Source: Cheilinus undulatus
Taxonomy: Eukaryota > Chordata > Actinopteri > Labriformes > Labridae
Assembly: GCF_018320785.1 (NCBI RefSeq)
Contig: NC_054869.1
Coordinates: 40,947,789 to 41,011,788 of the forward strand
Length of the DNA stretch: 64,000 bases
Direction of reading: 5' to 3'
The notes beneath the pieces were generated by a model. The model searched no databases. It was not told the origin of the DNA and was given only the letters and a program-made list of their open reading frames with translations. Positions 12,491-24,379 of the stretch are shown in pieces. The translations under genes and the position numbers were made by a program. Every line of letters begins with the position of its first letter. Position 1 is the stretch's first letter.

Positions 12491-13704
12491 TTCTACTCAG
12501 AGTGGAGAAACTAAAAATAACTTTATTTTCACTCCCAATTTAAAATGATCTGATTCTTAAAAGCCTTTGATGCAGAGAGGAGAGTAAACTCAAATCTCTT
12601 GACACACATAGTGAATATTTCCATTGTTGCTCTGTAAACTGTTTAAAAAATGAGCTGACAAGCATGTAAATGTGCCGTTGATCTGATGTTGATGAGCCTT
12701 TAAATAAGATGATTATTATTGATCAGCTCTTAAGATGGTGTCTACCTTCTTTCCCCTTGTTTTAGCTTTAGTGGATTTTTTTTCTGTCAACAATCAGCTC
12801 ATTTCACAAACTTTTCTGATTCCTACTTTATCCTTTTTCAAAACCCGCACACGCCTGCCTGTCTCATTTCTAATCTGTTTCATGTTACAATCTACCTAAC
12901 CTGTTTTTCCCTCTGCTGCTGCACCTCATTTCCTCTCACTCCTTCCTACACCATGTTAGAGAGGTTCCCACCATCCTCGCCGTTCATGTTATGTTACCAA
13001 GCGTGTCATCTTATACATTGTCTAATCATACATCTCTCTTTGCCCCTAACCTATTTCTTTTGATGTTCTTCTACCCGCTCCTGCCGTCTCGTCTCTGTCT
13101 GCTTCCTCTTCCAACAGTCAAAAAAAAAGGATTATTTCCTTTTAGTCATCTTCAGAGGGGCATCAAAGAGGCGCCAAGGAGCGGGATAAGAATAGAAAAG
13201 CCATGCTATTTATAACTCTTTCCAAAGAATGCCTACCGGCAGAAACAATCCCACTGCATCAGCATCACAGACACAAATCAACACAACCTGCCACAATAGA
13301 TGTAGTAAATAAAAGACCAGCACATACACACACCTCTCCCTGACTGAGAAAAAGGCAGATGCAGTGAAAAATGAAACCTACAGCATCTTTAAATAGACTC
13401 TTCTGCTGAGGTATCGATAAGGTGACTCCTGCAGGAAGCAGAACAATCAGCAGGATGGATTTCGACCTTTCAAAAGTTCAAGTTATTTTGGTTCAAAGCT
13501 GTAATTTCTTACTAAATATGCTTAATGTCCGTAATTGGAGTACTTTGGTTCTAAATCTTTCACTCAAGTGAAGCATGGTCATCTCAGCCTTGCACACAAA
13601 CTTATAGCACACACACGAGTGTCAGCACACATCGCTGACAGCTGACTGATGTTGGCCTCATGAAGAACAGTGATCACCCTAAATTATACATGATCTGTCA
13701 CGGA

Positions 13705-13935
13705 GAAGGATGAGAGTGAGAAAGAGAGAGAGAGAGAGAGAGGAGGATGGTATGGATGAGAAGTGAGAGAAGGTGATCAAATATGAAGCTGAAAGTAGAG
13801 CAGAGGATAAACGAAGGAGGGATGGAGAGATAAAAGCTCGGGGGAGGGGAAAAGAGGAGGACAGATGGGAGGACGAGAAGAAAAGGAGTAGAGATGAAGA
13901 GGAGAGCAGCTGAAAGCAGAGGAGGTCAGTGCGTT
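13705..13935 (+). repeat. Polypurine (GA-rich) tract
   Basis: About 230 bp are strongly purine-biased on the plus strand. A (GA)n run lies at about 13722-13742, then long A/G stretches such as GGGGGAGGGGAAAAGAGGAGG near 13840. Tracts of this kind can form triplex structures in vitro; no function is shown here. Confidence 0.75.
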
Positions 13936-14934
13936 TTGATCTCGACGTGTCTCTCCTGCAGCAGGTCTGACTTTACATCACCGCCGAACATGAGAGTAGC
14001 AGGCTGCACACGCTCAGACCCCCAGGCTGTGGACACACACAGAACAAACACCAGCACACATGCTCTACTCCCAGCATATCCTGCTGTCCAGTTATTCTTG
14101 GAGACTCAGTAAACAACATAAACATAATTATGTCCTGCTGCAGGCTGTCGTCACATCTGCGGATCCAGAACATAAAATCTTTTTACAACCTATCTTATCC
14201 ATCTTAATGTTTAGACAGTGTACAGCTGTGTTTTCTTCCTGCTCTTTCTGTCCCATTTCCCCTCCTGTTGGCTCTATCTCTGCCCAGGTGATTGTCCATT
14301 TGAGCACCTGCTCTTGTGCTCTGATTAAAAAGAGAGGCCTGCTGCCTCTCAGTCAGGGATTTCATACTTCGGTTATGTTGTTTTGCTTTATTTTAACCCA
14401 TAGGCTGGGAACACCCACGATGGTTTTAAAACCTTATCCAAGGACAATTTCAGCTGATTTTTATTGTGACAATCTTCTAAATGCACACACTGGACAACTC
14501 TGGACCCCACCTATAGTAATGATTTCCCAATGGCAATTCCACAGACATGAGATCTCACAGAAACTAGCCCAATCAAACCTGAATTCAGACCAACAAAAAC
14601 TGAGGAGGACTGGCGTTGTCGGCTGGCTGTCCTGTAGTGAGTTCTGTTTAGCAGCAAATATTCAATACTCCACTTGGCTCAGGGCACAGTTGTATTTATG
14701 TTCACTGCCATGTTTGGGAGCTGTTACAGTCCACATTGACAGCACTTAAAGTCCTGTGTATACGTTTTAGGCATGTAGGGCTCTAAGGATTCACTGCAGG
14801 GCCTGAGGGGGCGTTCATAAAATGTCATCCCTCCACAGTCAACTGTAGCATTTAGGAACAACAGTAACTCAACCATGAAGCAGAAGAGCGTGTTAAATCA
14901 CAAAATGACTGCTAAGGCTTAAAGTCGCCAACGC

Positions 14935-16285
14935 TCTGCTGATTCCATAGCCAGAGAGTCTTGAACCTTCACCGGCATTAATATAAGCACAAAAACTGTG
15001 ACAAAAACTTTTGGGAATGGGTTTCCATGACTGAGCAGCTGCATGCAAGCCTCACATCACCAAGTCGAAGTTCGGTGGAGGACGGATAATAGTATGGGGC
15101 TGTTTTTCAGGGTTTGTGCTAGGGTTGCACCGATTCCTTTACCAGTATCTGAAACATGTCCAATACTGCTTAAAATGCAGGTATTGGTATCGACGAGTAC
15201 ACGAGTTTATGCACCAGTCAGATACCTTTCGGTTTAGCTTTATATTTTGCTTTGTTTAGCCATGCTAAATGTTAGTGCTATAAACCAGAAATCAATTGTT
15301 CTTCGCTGCCAGAAAGCACGTCATGCATGGGCTACCAGCAAAGAATGATGGCTGGGTGACAGTTTTTCTCTGAATGTGATCGTTAAAATGCCGTTCAGAC
15401 CAGCGTTGTTGTACACGACAAGAAGTGACAGTTTCTCAAAAGTTACATAACTTTTGACCCATAAACTGTTGCCTATTACTTGTTTTTCTTCTTGATGTGA
15501 GCCATTGTGCCATCCGATTGACGCTATATGCTTTTAAATCCCTTGCAGCAGCATTTTCAGAGAGCCTGGAACTCATGTGACTTTTGGGGACTTCAAATCT
15601 TAAATCTACACCAGTAAACCCGATATCAAACGTCTTTTTATCCATTTAAATCGAATTAGGATAATTTATTACTGCTAGCTTGAATGCAAACTCGAATGCT
15701 AACCACCATATTGTTTTCCCTTTGTGAGTGTCTGTCAGCCAGTTGCAGGCTGTTCCGTAATCATGTCTGCCTGAAAAGAGCATATTAGACAGAGACAGCA
15801 GAGACAGATGCAGCTCCCTGTATTATTGTTATTTTAATATTTAGGCCAATCTTAATGCTTCAGCATACCAGACATTTTGGACAATGCTATGTTTCCAACT
15901 TTGTGGCAACAGTTTGGGGAAGGCTCTTTTCTATTCGAACATGACTGTACCCCAGAGCACAAAGCGAGGACTATAAAGTCATGATTTGATGAGTTTGGTG
16001 TGGAAGAACCTGACTGACCCACACCTGAGCACCTTTGAGGATAAACTGGAATCGAGATTGCGAGCCTTCTCGTCCAACATCAGTGCCTGACCTTATAAAT
16101 GCTCTACAGAATGCATGGGCAGAAATTCCCACAAAACACTCCAAATCTTGTAGAAAGCCTTCCTAGCAGAGTAAAGGCTGTTAAAGCCAACTTCATATTA
16201 AAATGCACGTATTTGAATACAATGTCATTACTGTCCCCGCTGGTGTAATGGTCAGGCAGGTGAATACTTTTGTCCATATATCTGG
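14935..16285 (+). mobile_element. Tc1-like remnant with internal deletion and nested insertion
   Basis: The left part (14965-15122) and right part (15846-16280) match the Tc1-like copy at 38240-39070 in order and orientation. The shared text includes GGGTTTCCATG, GCATGCAAGCCTCACATCAC, GCTTCAGCATACCAGACATT, AGCACCTTTG and the end GAATACTTTTGTCCATA. Compared with that copy, this one has lost about 180 bp of transposase after the 'CATCACCAAGT' at about 15060, and it carries about 720 bp of foreign DNA at 15123-15845. It cannot encode a protein. Confidence 0.8.
15123..15845. mobile_element. Insertion nested in the Tc1 remnant, hAT-like end
   Basis: This block has no counterpart in the sister Tc1 copy at 38570-38620, which reads straight through. 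The left end, GGGTTGCACCGATTCC, resembles the GGGNTGCACCGAT end of several fish hAT elements, followed by text rich in TATTGGTATCGA. I could not find a matching right end or target duplication, so the class is tentative. Confidence 0.45.
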
Positions 16286-16924
16286 CAAAAATAAAAACAT
16301 TTGAGTTTTTATTGGATTTTTCCCCTGTAAGAGGCACAAAAACACAGCCGTCCCTGTTAGTAAAGCTTTTGTCTTCAAAAGTCCGCACTGAGCTTTTAAG
16401 AACTGAGACCAGGTGGAACACGCTGGGCAATCAGCCGCTTCATTGGAGACAACAGAAGGGGAGAAGGGACAAAAAGCACAGAAACAAAATACAGCAGTAG
16501 ACAACATTCAGTGTGTAATGCACATTTTGCAGCTTGTTTAATGTTGGGGGAAGTTGGATTTCTCCTCCGGCTGTTTTACACCTCACTGCAGGCTATGTGA
16601 AGTCCTTTAAATCTTATCATTTTCAACACTGAAAAATTCCAGTCAGTCTACTTTCCAGCAAATTACATCAAAATGTGAGCAGAAACAATGGGAGAAAGAT
16701 GAATGTTTACTCTAAGTTTGGCCCATTTATAACTAACCCCTATCTTTTACTTTACTCAGAACTATTCTATCACTTACTCTACTCTGTTAAATATATTTTA
16801 GCTTGTCTGAACCCCTTTACATCTTAATCACAGCAGTCTGAACTGCCTTCTTGGAAGCTGCTCTACCAATAAACTTGCCTTCAGTTTATTTTTGCACTTG
16901 CAGTGATGAGGCAAACGTTACGCA

Positions 16925-17140
16925 ATGACCACTGAAATCATGAATATTCATCCACTTTTGAGGCAAAATTTCATAGTCTATTTCCTTAAGAATATCCACA
17001 TTCACTGTGGCTTTTTGAGGCATTTAGCATTCGTCATTTAATCAGGATTAATCCATGTGGTGCCAAACGTTTAGCCCAAAAGGAAACCTGCGGCTAACAC
17101 GGCCATGATTTATGCAAAGTGAAGAGCAGATGCCTCAGAG
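16925..17140. promoter_or_regulatory. Candidate enhancer-like patch with POU/homeodomain palindromes
   Basis: Two perfect palindromes lie 93 bp apart: ATGAATATTCAT at 16940-16951 (POU/octamer-dimer-like) and GGATTAATCC at 17045-17054 (paired GGATTA, as bound by Otx/Pitx-class homeodomains). Between and after them are CATTTAGCATTCGTCATTTAATC and TGATTTATGCAAAG-like motifs. The stretch does not resemble the repeats of the window. The motif meaning comes from known binding preferences; regulatory function is inferred. Confidence 0.25.
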
Positions 17141-18017
17141 GAAAGTTAAAGAAAAGGACATCACAGAAGCAAACTGCTCAGATGTAACTCAAAAGCACAA
17201 TATGATCCCAAGATTTTTATGACACCATTCATTGTTTGATCTGTCTCTGGCACCTCATCCTGACCTACTTACTCAGCTCAATGGAGAGAAGCAGAATAGA
17301 CTAAATAAGACAGACAGGAGCAGAGGAGAGGAGAGAAAACTGCAGATAAAGTGAGAGATGGGTGTGCTGTTGAAACGGGAGACGTGCTGTTGTTGAGCAG
17401 AAGTGTAGCATGAGGAGCGCAGGATGTCATGAAATATGTAGGAAGGAGCCGCTCTGCAAACGGAACACAAAGCCATTAAAGAAAGTCCTGCTTGGAAAAA
17501 GCAGTCAGCTGGAAGTATAAATGTCCATTTCCTCATCGCACACACACAAACCCAACAGCACTCACACACTTCACAAGCTGCAGCTCCTGGAGAAAAGCCT
17601 AATGTTCTCCAGCGTCAACACTGATGTTTGACAGACTTTGGTGCTTTAAAAGACACACACAGGCAGGTATACCTTCATGTGGAACACAAAGGAACAGACA
17701 CAACCTCTCTCTGCTGCTCTCTCTGTGCACTCTGTGTAAATCATTGATCGGGTACACACAGAGGACCAGTGAGACGGGAAGTCTGACAGGCAGTCAGTGT
17801 TTTAGCTCTTTCAGGTTCAGACTACAAGGCCGAGGCAGCTGACGACTTCTTCAGAAAATACTCAGTCTGGGGCGATTTAAAGCAAGATACAGCATTTACT
17901 ATCCACTGCTTTTATTTATTTATGCAGGGCCGCCAAACAATTAAGTTAAATTCTGACTGTGATTAACTACTAAATATCAATTTTTAATTCATATCAATCA
18001 CAGTTCTAATTAATGTT

Positions 18018-18545
18018 TAAAGGGATACTTCAACATTTTGGCAAATTCGCCCATTGCCATAATTCCTATAGTCTTAGTAATAGGTTCGTTACCTTCAGTT
18101 GTCGGTGCAAGCTGTTTTTTTGATCACCGCTGCCAAGTTCGGACCTGCTGTGCCAACTCAATGTAAGCAGACGGTATTCCAGCTTTCCCTCATCAAACTC
18201 ATCAAATACACAATCCAACAACTCCAAAACGCTCTCGTGGACAAGTTGTGACCTGCACATTCACCACTCTAAGAAATAAAAACGTATACTTACGTAACAA
18301 TACGACACATGAGGCAAATACTCTGAACTATTTCTTGAGTAAACCACTGGGCGGAGTGACACAGTGCAGCAGCCATGTCTGGAGTGTAGTTCTGGCTTTG
18401 CATTTAGCTTTAAAACATCTCCGTCTCGTAATGTTCCATGATTATTTCATAGCGTGGTGAATGTACAGGTCACAAGTTGTCCACGAGAGCGTTTTGGAGT
18501 TGTTGGATTGTGTATTTGATGAGTTTGATGAGGGAAAGCCAGTGT
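18018..18545. repeat. Foldback (palindromic) element with about 85-bp arms
   Basis: The left segment 18185-18270 and the right segment 18453-18540 are near-perfect reverse complements (CATCAAACTCATCAAATACA and TGTATTTGATGAGTTTGATG lie within the arms). They enclose a centre of about 180 bp with the GGGCGGAGTGACACAGTGC block. The outer left end AAAGGGATACTTCAACATTT equals the reverse complement of the right end of the half copy at 11790-12212. The two arms produce mirrored short open frames on both strands, which are artefacts of the symmetry. Confidence 0.75.
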
Positions 18546-18901
18546 ACCAGGATCCCTGCTTTCTACAGCTGAGTGGCAAAAGAGCTACAGATGCATTGTA
18601 TTTTACAGATTTACCCACAATGGAGAAATATCATGGGTTTTGAATGTCTGGCAAAAACTAAATTACATTTTAGTCTAATTTTAGTCATCAAAGATGTACT
18701 TTTGGCTAGTCTTAGTCTAGTCTTTCTCATGGAAAAACGCTGTCGACAAAAATGTTAGTCACAGTCTTGGTTGATGAAAATTAACACTGGTAAATAAAAC
18801 TCATGCCAGGGCCAGTTGGTAAAATAGCGAAAACGACAACAAGAAGAAATGTGCCACAATGCCACTTTTCTACTGCTAATAGCTTCAGCTGTAGCATAGG
18901 G

Positions 18902-19249
18902 CAGTGGTTCCCAAAGCAGGGGCCAAGACCCCTAGGGGGGATAGCGAGACAGTACCGGGGGGTTGCAGGATGCTTTCCTAAACAAAAGTGAAACTCATAA
19001 TGATTTAAAGTGGTATATTTTTTCCATTCTTGTAAAAAGAAATCCTTAAAATGAGTCCAATTTGAGATAAAACCAAAACTTTTAAGTGAGAGTAAAGGAA
19101 AGTAATGTGCACTCCTTAAAATTAAAATTTTTAGGGTGATGCCTTGTGCAAGAGTGTATGTTTTGAAACATTTCCAGGGATGGTGGGGGTCCCCAGGCTC
19201 TGGTGCTGTTATTTTCAAGGTCACATGCTGAAAACTATGGAAACCCCTG
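18902..19249. mobile_element. hAT-type miniature element
   Basis: The left end CAGTGGTTCCCAAAGCAGGG is the classical vertebrate hAT end. The right end (TGGAAACCCCTG) is a diverged inverted counterpart. It is about 350 bp long with no transposase and includes a G-rich left part (CCCTAGGGGGGATAGCG). The target duplication is not clear. An antisense open frame covering this element is accidental. Confidence 0.6.
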
Positions 19250-19264
19250 AGTAGTAGCAATTGT

Positions 19265-19745
19265 AAACACTGACTTACAGAAGAACTCAAACTTCCCCAT
19301 AAAGATTGCAAACTCATGCCTCTTTGCTCTTGTTTTAATGGAGGAATGTGGTCCAATTCTAATAAAACTGCTATGGCTACATCCAAGCTAATTACTACTG
19401 TAGCAGACAACTCACTCTACAACACCTTTCTTTATGCCAAAGTAGCTCTGCAGAACAGTGTAAAAATCTTTTCTGTCATAAAATCTTTCAGTGTGGTTCT
19501 TTACACTTTCTTACATGAGGAAATGTGGTGCAGTTCTGATAAAACTGCTGTGACATCCAAGCTAAAAGCTACACACTAGCTGCAGCCATTGCTATCCGCT
19601 TTCAGTACAAGTAAGCCCCGCCTCAAATGATGCTGATTAGTCAGAACAGAGTTCAGTTCAGCACAAAAAGTGTGAATTGGAACTTTTTAAGATGGATTTG
19701 CCAGTATGTCATCAGGCAAATCTATTTGCTTTGCACTGTTAGCTT
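19265..19745 (+). repeat. Dispersed repeat with internal monomers, copy 2
   Basis: Same family and orientation as 8985-9480. 'CTTGTTTTAATGGAGGAATGTGG' and 'CTTACATGAGGAAATGTGGTGCAG' are two monomers about 190 bp apart. They are followed by the shared 3' block AGCCCCGCCTC, GAGTTCAGTTCAGC and AAGATGGATTTGCCAG. The two copies are about 10.3 kb apart. Confidence 0.6.
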
Positions 19746-21194
19746 CAAAGTGCTTTTTTCTATCAAATATATTGTTTCACACTGTTACACATTAAGGAAT
19801 GTACAGGAGTGCATGTACAAAATGACACACTAAAGTTAAGTGATCCCTGGTTAATGTGATGGCATTTACACTTTACAGCTGTTCCAGGTTTGTTGCTTTC
19901 TTTGTAAGTAAGGTTAATAATTAAGCCAAAATATTTTCTCACCAAACTGTTCTTTGCTATACTTCTACTTCATTATTTGTACCTCTCTTAAACTAAGGTT
20001 ATTTTACTTCCTGTTTGGATAAAAACCTGCTTTCCTTAAAAAACAGAACTTCTGTTAGATCAAAAGTTACATCTTTAGCTTAACCATGGGAAAAAGAGAC
20101 ATTTGTACTGCTGTACGCAGGTTAACAATTAAGCTAAGACATTTAGTCAAGACAATGTTCCCTGTTATGCTTTAATTCTGTCATTTGAACTGTATTCATC
20201 TCAGGGTTGTTAACTTCCTGTTTGCATGAACATGCTCACTTGCTTTAATTTTGATGATGAGGAATGTCTAATAGGTACAAGCATGAAAACTAAATAACGA
20301 AAGGGTAATGGGAAAAAATATGTTGTACCACAAAGAGCAGATGACTTCTGACTCATCCACTGCGCTGAGTCTTTAAAGTGAAATAAGACATTCAAAAGCA
20401 CAGCAGCGTCCTTATTTTCTATTACTGTCAAAGCAGGATGACAACACAGTGAGCAGCATCCAGCTGCTGCCTTGCTACCTGCTATTTTAGCTTAACTACA
20501 GCCCATGATTAATGTGATTTATACAATTTAATGTGTTAATTTTGGACCTTAATCTCATTCCAATTAATGTGTTAGCACTGACATTCCTAGTTTATTTTCA
20601 TGTGAACAAGTATGAAGCAAGTCAGTCAATGCCACGCAAGGCAGCATCTAATTTGCAATGCCTGTGCCTGGATCTGCATTTAAATGACATAAAACTCAAC
20701 AAGAACACACATTAGACATCACATCAAACTCAAGACATGCAAAATAAATCAGAAACTAAAACATTAAAACAGGAAGCAAATGATGAGATATGACTAGACT
20801 GAGGCCTTTTTAAAATTTGAGCAAAATTGCATGTGTTCCTCTGTACTTTCCTCAGTTTAAATTAGTGAAGCCTCAAAATACAGAGTCGTAATTTGGCAAA
20901 TTTCAAAGGATTACTTTTTTGTCCCTGGCAGCAGCTGGAGCTCAGGAGCCACACAGGATCTCATTTATTTTGTGCAAAGAGGGACATTTTAATTGTCTTT
21001 GTTGGGACAGCCAAAAAAGTTTCAACATTAGATCTTAAATGAGAACTACTGAAGATTCTTATTGGCTGTTCTCCAGTGTAAATGTAGTGGTGTTGGCTTA
21101 AATCAAATCATCTATCAATCAAATTTATATAGAGTAGGAACATTCACCCAATATCAATAACTGCTTCTACATGCAACAAAACTATTAGACCCAG

Positions 21195-21420
21195 GCATCC
21201 ATTGTTAGTTTGTTAGTTTGTTTGTTAGCAACATAACTAAAATAAAGTTGTGGACGGATTTTGATGAAATTTTCAGGAAATTTCAGAGGGAAAAACTGAT
21301 TAGATTTTGGGAGTGATCTGGATCACCGTCTGGATCCAGGCATTTTTTAAAGGATTCTTCACTATTGGGAGATAGGGCTACTGGCGGAGGTCTGCACTCT
21401 TCGAGTGCTTTTCTAGTTGT
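21195..21420 (+). repeat. Dispersed fish repeat (possible LINE 3' tail)
   Basis: The text GTTTGTTAGCAACATAAC, GGACGGATTTTGATGAAATT, GATCACCGTCTGGATCCAG and GGCGGAGGTCTGCACTC is a module that I recognise as widely dispersed in fish genomes. A LINE 3' tail is my guess at its origin. No coding sequence is seen. Confidence 0.55.
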
Positions 21421-21684
21421 ACTTTTATTTGAGTACTATACTCTTATACTTTTTCCACTTCTGTTGACTACACAGCAGCACATAGACAGAGAACGATCCC
21501 ACATCATATCCCAAAACAGAAAAACTAGAGTGTTGATACCTCAGGGTTAAACATTACGCCCCACAGAGTGATTTTAACTCATGGTCTTCAGAGCTGCAGT
21601 TATTTAACAGTGCTGATCCAGCAGTGTTAGTTCAACTCTGTAGAGTCAACTGATCTAATCTCTACCCACTGTACCCACTGCAGT

Positions 21685-21733
21685 GGAAACTCCACCTACA
21701 CATCCACCCACTGGATGTGTAGGTGGAGTTTCC
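21685..21733. repeat. Perfect hairpin: 22-bp arms, 5-nt loop
   Basis: Positions 21685-21706 and 21712-21733 are exact reverse complements, separated by CCCAC (21707-21711). The arms begin GGAAACTCCACC and end GGTGGAGTTTCC. The flanks do not continue the symmetry. It is not placed like a terminator or attachment site in a vertebrate intron. Confidence 0.9.
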
Positions 21734-23585
21734 CATCATGCCCTAGGGCCGAGTGTTTGAGTGTATTTTGTATGTGTACAGTGATCCCTGCTGGGGTTCT
21801 TTTGGTCATGTTTCCAGTGTATTGTTTCTGTTTTTGTTAGACATATGTGCACCATGAGTGAAGTTATCCACTGAGATTGACTTCAGGTGTTCCTACAGGA
21901 TTATAGTGCATATTCTTCATCACTGCATGGCCTTGCAATGAGGTTGGCTGTCTGTTTTCTTCTTACCACAGGAGACCCACCTAACCACAGATTTTTAAGA
22001 GTTTCTGCAGCTCTGTCACATAGTCAAATAAGTAACACTTTAAAAGACACACACTTTTGCTGTGTATTTTACTTTATTATAGAGGTGTGACTTTTCCTAA
22101 ACAACCTGTTTGGAGATCAGTTCTCTTGTTATTCTTGCCAATAGGGAAAGGTCGTATTCTATAGTACAACTCCTCAGTAGATACTCAATACATAAAGAAA
22201 ACATTAAATAAGATACTTTTTATTTTTACTTGATTAAATTTAGACCAGTTCTTTTATTTTTACTTTAGTAAATTTGAACCAGAGTAACTGTACTTTTAGT
22301 TGATTACAAAGTCATCTACCATCTTATAGGTCATTTCCACTGAGCAGTCCAGTTTGGTACGGTGTTTTGCATATCCATACATCAAAAGTTGGAAAAGGAT
22401 CCAAAAAAAAAAAAAAGACCCAAAGAGTTGGAGCTGCAGTGGGCCTTAAGCCTCCTGGCAAACAACAATAATGTGCCCACATGTCAGTAAATTCAACCAT
22501 ACCACTTATTATGCAAATTTATGAATGACTCAAAAGAGATGAGTCTTAAAAATAGTTGTCACTTTTAAGTTTATACCAATAAAGTCATGATCTAAAGAGA
22601 CAAAAAAAACAGTGTATGATACAGGCTGTAAACATGTTTGTTTCTAAGTTAAGAAATGTCATTTTATTATGGATTGGTGGTTTGGGTTCTGCAGCCAGCC
22701 TATCAGAGAAACTGCAGGTGTTTCTAGTTTCACTGGGACTCCATTCTGTAATACTGGAGATTGCTGCCAAGGCAAGATCTGACCTTATGTGACATTGTGG
22801 TAGAGGTGGACCTCATCCTGGACAGGCGATCAATCAATCACAGGGCTGACATATGAAGACAGGCAATCATTTATAGCTCCCACTCACGCCTTTAGTTTAA
22901 GAGATGCAAATAAAATGAACCAGCATAGCTTCGGACTGTGGGAGGAAGCTCCAGGATCACCTGGAAGAAACCCACACAGGTGCTAAAAGGACATGCAAAC
23001 AACAGATGAACAGCTGGCAGTTTCAGAAAGAAACATTCATGTTATATTTTCATAAATCAATAAGTACTATATAAAACTGACTATGGATTTATGAACTGAT
23101 TACTGAGATGGAGCAACGGCCCTAATGTTAACTTTCACGCTTGCAAGTCAGACCTCTAACTGTATATTTAAATGATGTTTTATTATGATCATGTTAGGTC
23201 AAACCTAGAGCAGTGTAACAGAAACACAGGGAACCTGGACAGTTACTTTAAAATAATTATGGTAAATGTATTCCAGAAATCTCTTATATTGTTTCCTTCT
23301 CCTTAGTATGCATTGTTAGTTTATGAGGTGTATGATCTATACTAATAGAGGACTTGTTCCATATACATATGCTTTGTATTTTATCTCGTTTTCTTTACAT
23401 TGGTATATTTTGAATCCATTTTCATATTATGTCTTCATTTTGTAAAAATCAAATCAAATAAAACAAAAAAAAACTTGATCACTAAAATGTTGGTAAGGTA
23501 AAGTAAACCAGCTTTACATTTTGTAAGCCTATGTTGAATTTGAGCCTGAATAGTCCTAAGCCTAATGTCTCAGTGTAGTTTAGAG

Positions 23586-23895
23586 CCTTGGTTCTCAACT
23601 GGTGGATCAGGACCTAAAAGTGGGATGCAAAGTCATCTGCAGTGGGTCACAAATGTATGCTTGGATGCAGCATGTATCAAGAAGTCTTTGATGTGCTTTT
23701 ATTCTGAAGGATGTGTCTCCGTATCATTTTCTGCCACATCTTTTCTTACATCTCAAATCAAAACTGCATCCTTTTTCATTAAAAACATTTGCTTATGATT
23801 GGAACATTTTTTAAAAATTAGGGGGAGATTTATTGTTAAGGAGGTGGGTAGTGACGGGGCCTGACTCTAGAGTCCAGACCAGTCAAGAACCACTG
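23586..23895. mobile_element. hAT-type MITE with 8-bp target duplication
   Basis: The ends are inverted: TTGGTTCTCAACTGG at the left and CCAGTCAAGAACCACTG at the right, the common fish 'CAGTGGTTCTCAACTGG' hAT end. They are flanked by GTTTAGAG (23578-23585) and GTGTAGAG (23896-23903), an 8-bp target duplication with one mismatch, as expected for hAT insertion. The element is 310 bp with no coding capacity. Confidence 0.8.
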
Positions 23896-24208
23896 GTGTA
23901 GAGCAAATTTAAAACTAAAGTTCTAAACCTCAGGTTCCTGTATTATGCCTACACACAGGCAGTTTTAGAGCCATTGTAGGAGTGCTGGAGCAGTTCTTAA
24001 TTTAATATAATAATCCTAATAGTGGCAAGTGCCCCACAGAAATGTATCTTAATCTTGTTTTAGCAAGCAAGACTTTAAATTAATAGTTCCATGTCAGAAA
24101 ATACATCCCTCCCTTCATAAATGGTGAGATTATATTTGTTTTTGATGCATGTTCACTGATCAGACATGTCATTTTACTTGTTTGGAAAAAGACTCAGAAG
24201 TTGCTGTA

Positions 24209-24379
24209 TTGTTTTTTGGGCATTTTTGTGCCTTTATTTGATAGAGGAGGACAGTGGATGGAGTCGGAAACAGGGATGAGAGCGGGGAGAGACATGCAGT
24301 GAAGGGCCTCAGGCCGGATTTGAGCCCAGGCCGTCTGCGTACAAGGGGCGCGCCTTAACCACTTGGCCACCTGCGCCCA
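24209..24379 (-). repeat. tRNA-derived SINE with 11-bp target duplication
   Basis: Read on the minus strand, the head has an A-box-like GTGGCCAAGTGGTTAAGG and a B-box-like GGCTCAAATCC. A body with CTGCATGTCTCTCCC follows, then a tail ending CAAAAATGCCCAAAAAAC. The flanks AAGTTGCTGTA at 24198-24208 and 24380-24390 are identical, the target-site duplication of a retroposed copy. It is 171 bp. A more diverged relative is at 44020-44190. Confidence 0.85.

Noticed and set aside
14060..14749. Open frame of 229 codons on the plus strand
   Set aside because: No recognisable domain, low-complexity-free but random-looking composition, no splice or start context, and it is followed directly by repeat-derived sequence. 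Probably chance, though a search with the translation would settle it.
18781..19410. Open frame of 209 codons on the minus strand
   Set aside because: It runs antisense across a hAT-type miniature element (18902-19249) and into another dispersed repeat, so it is not a gene.
24300..24379. Possible tRNA gene on the minus strand
   Set aside because: A- and B-box-like words are present, but there is no cloverleaf with paired stems, and an 11-bp target duplication shows it is a SINE.
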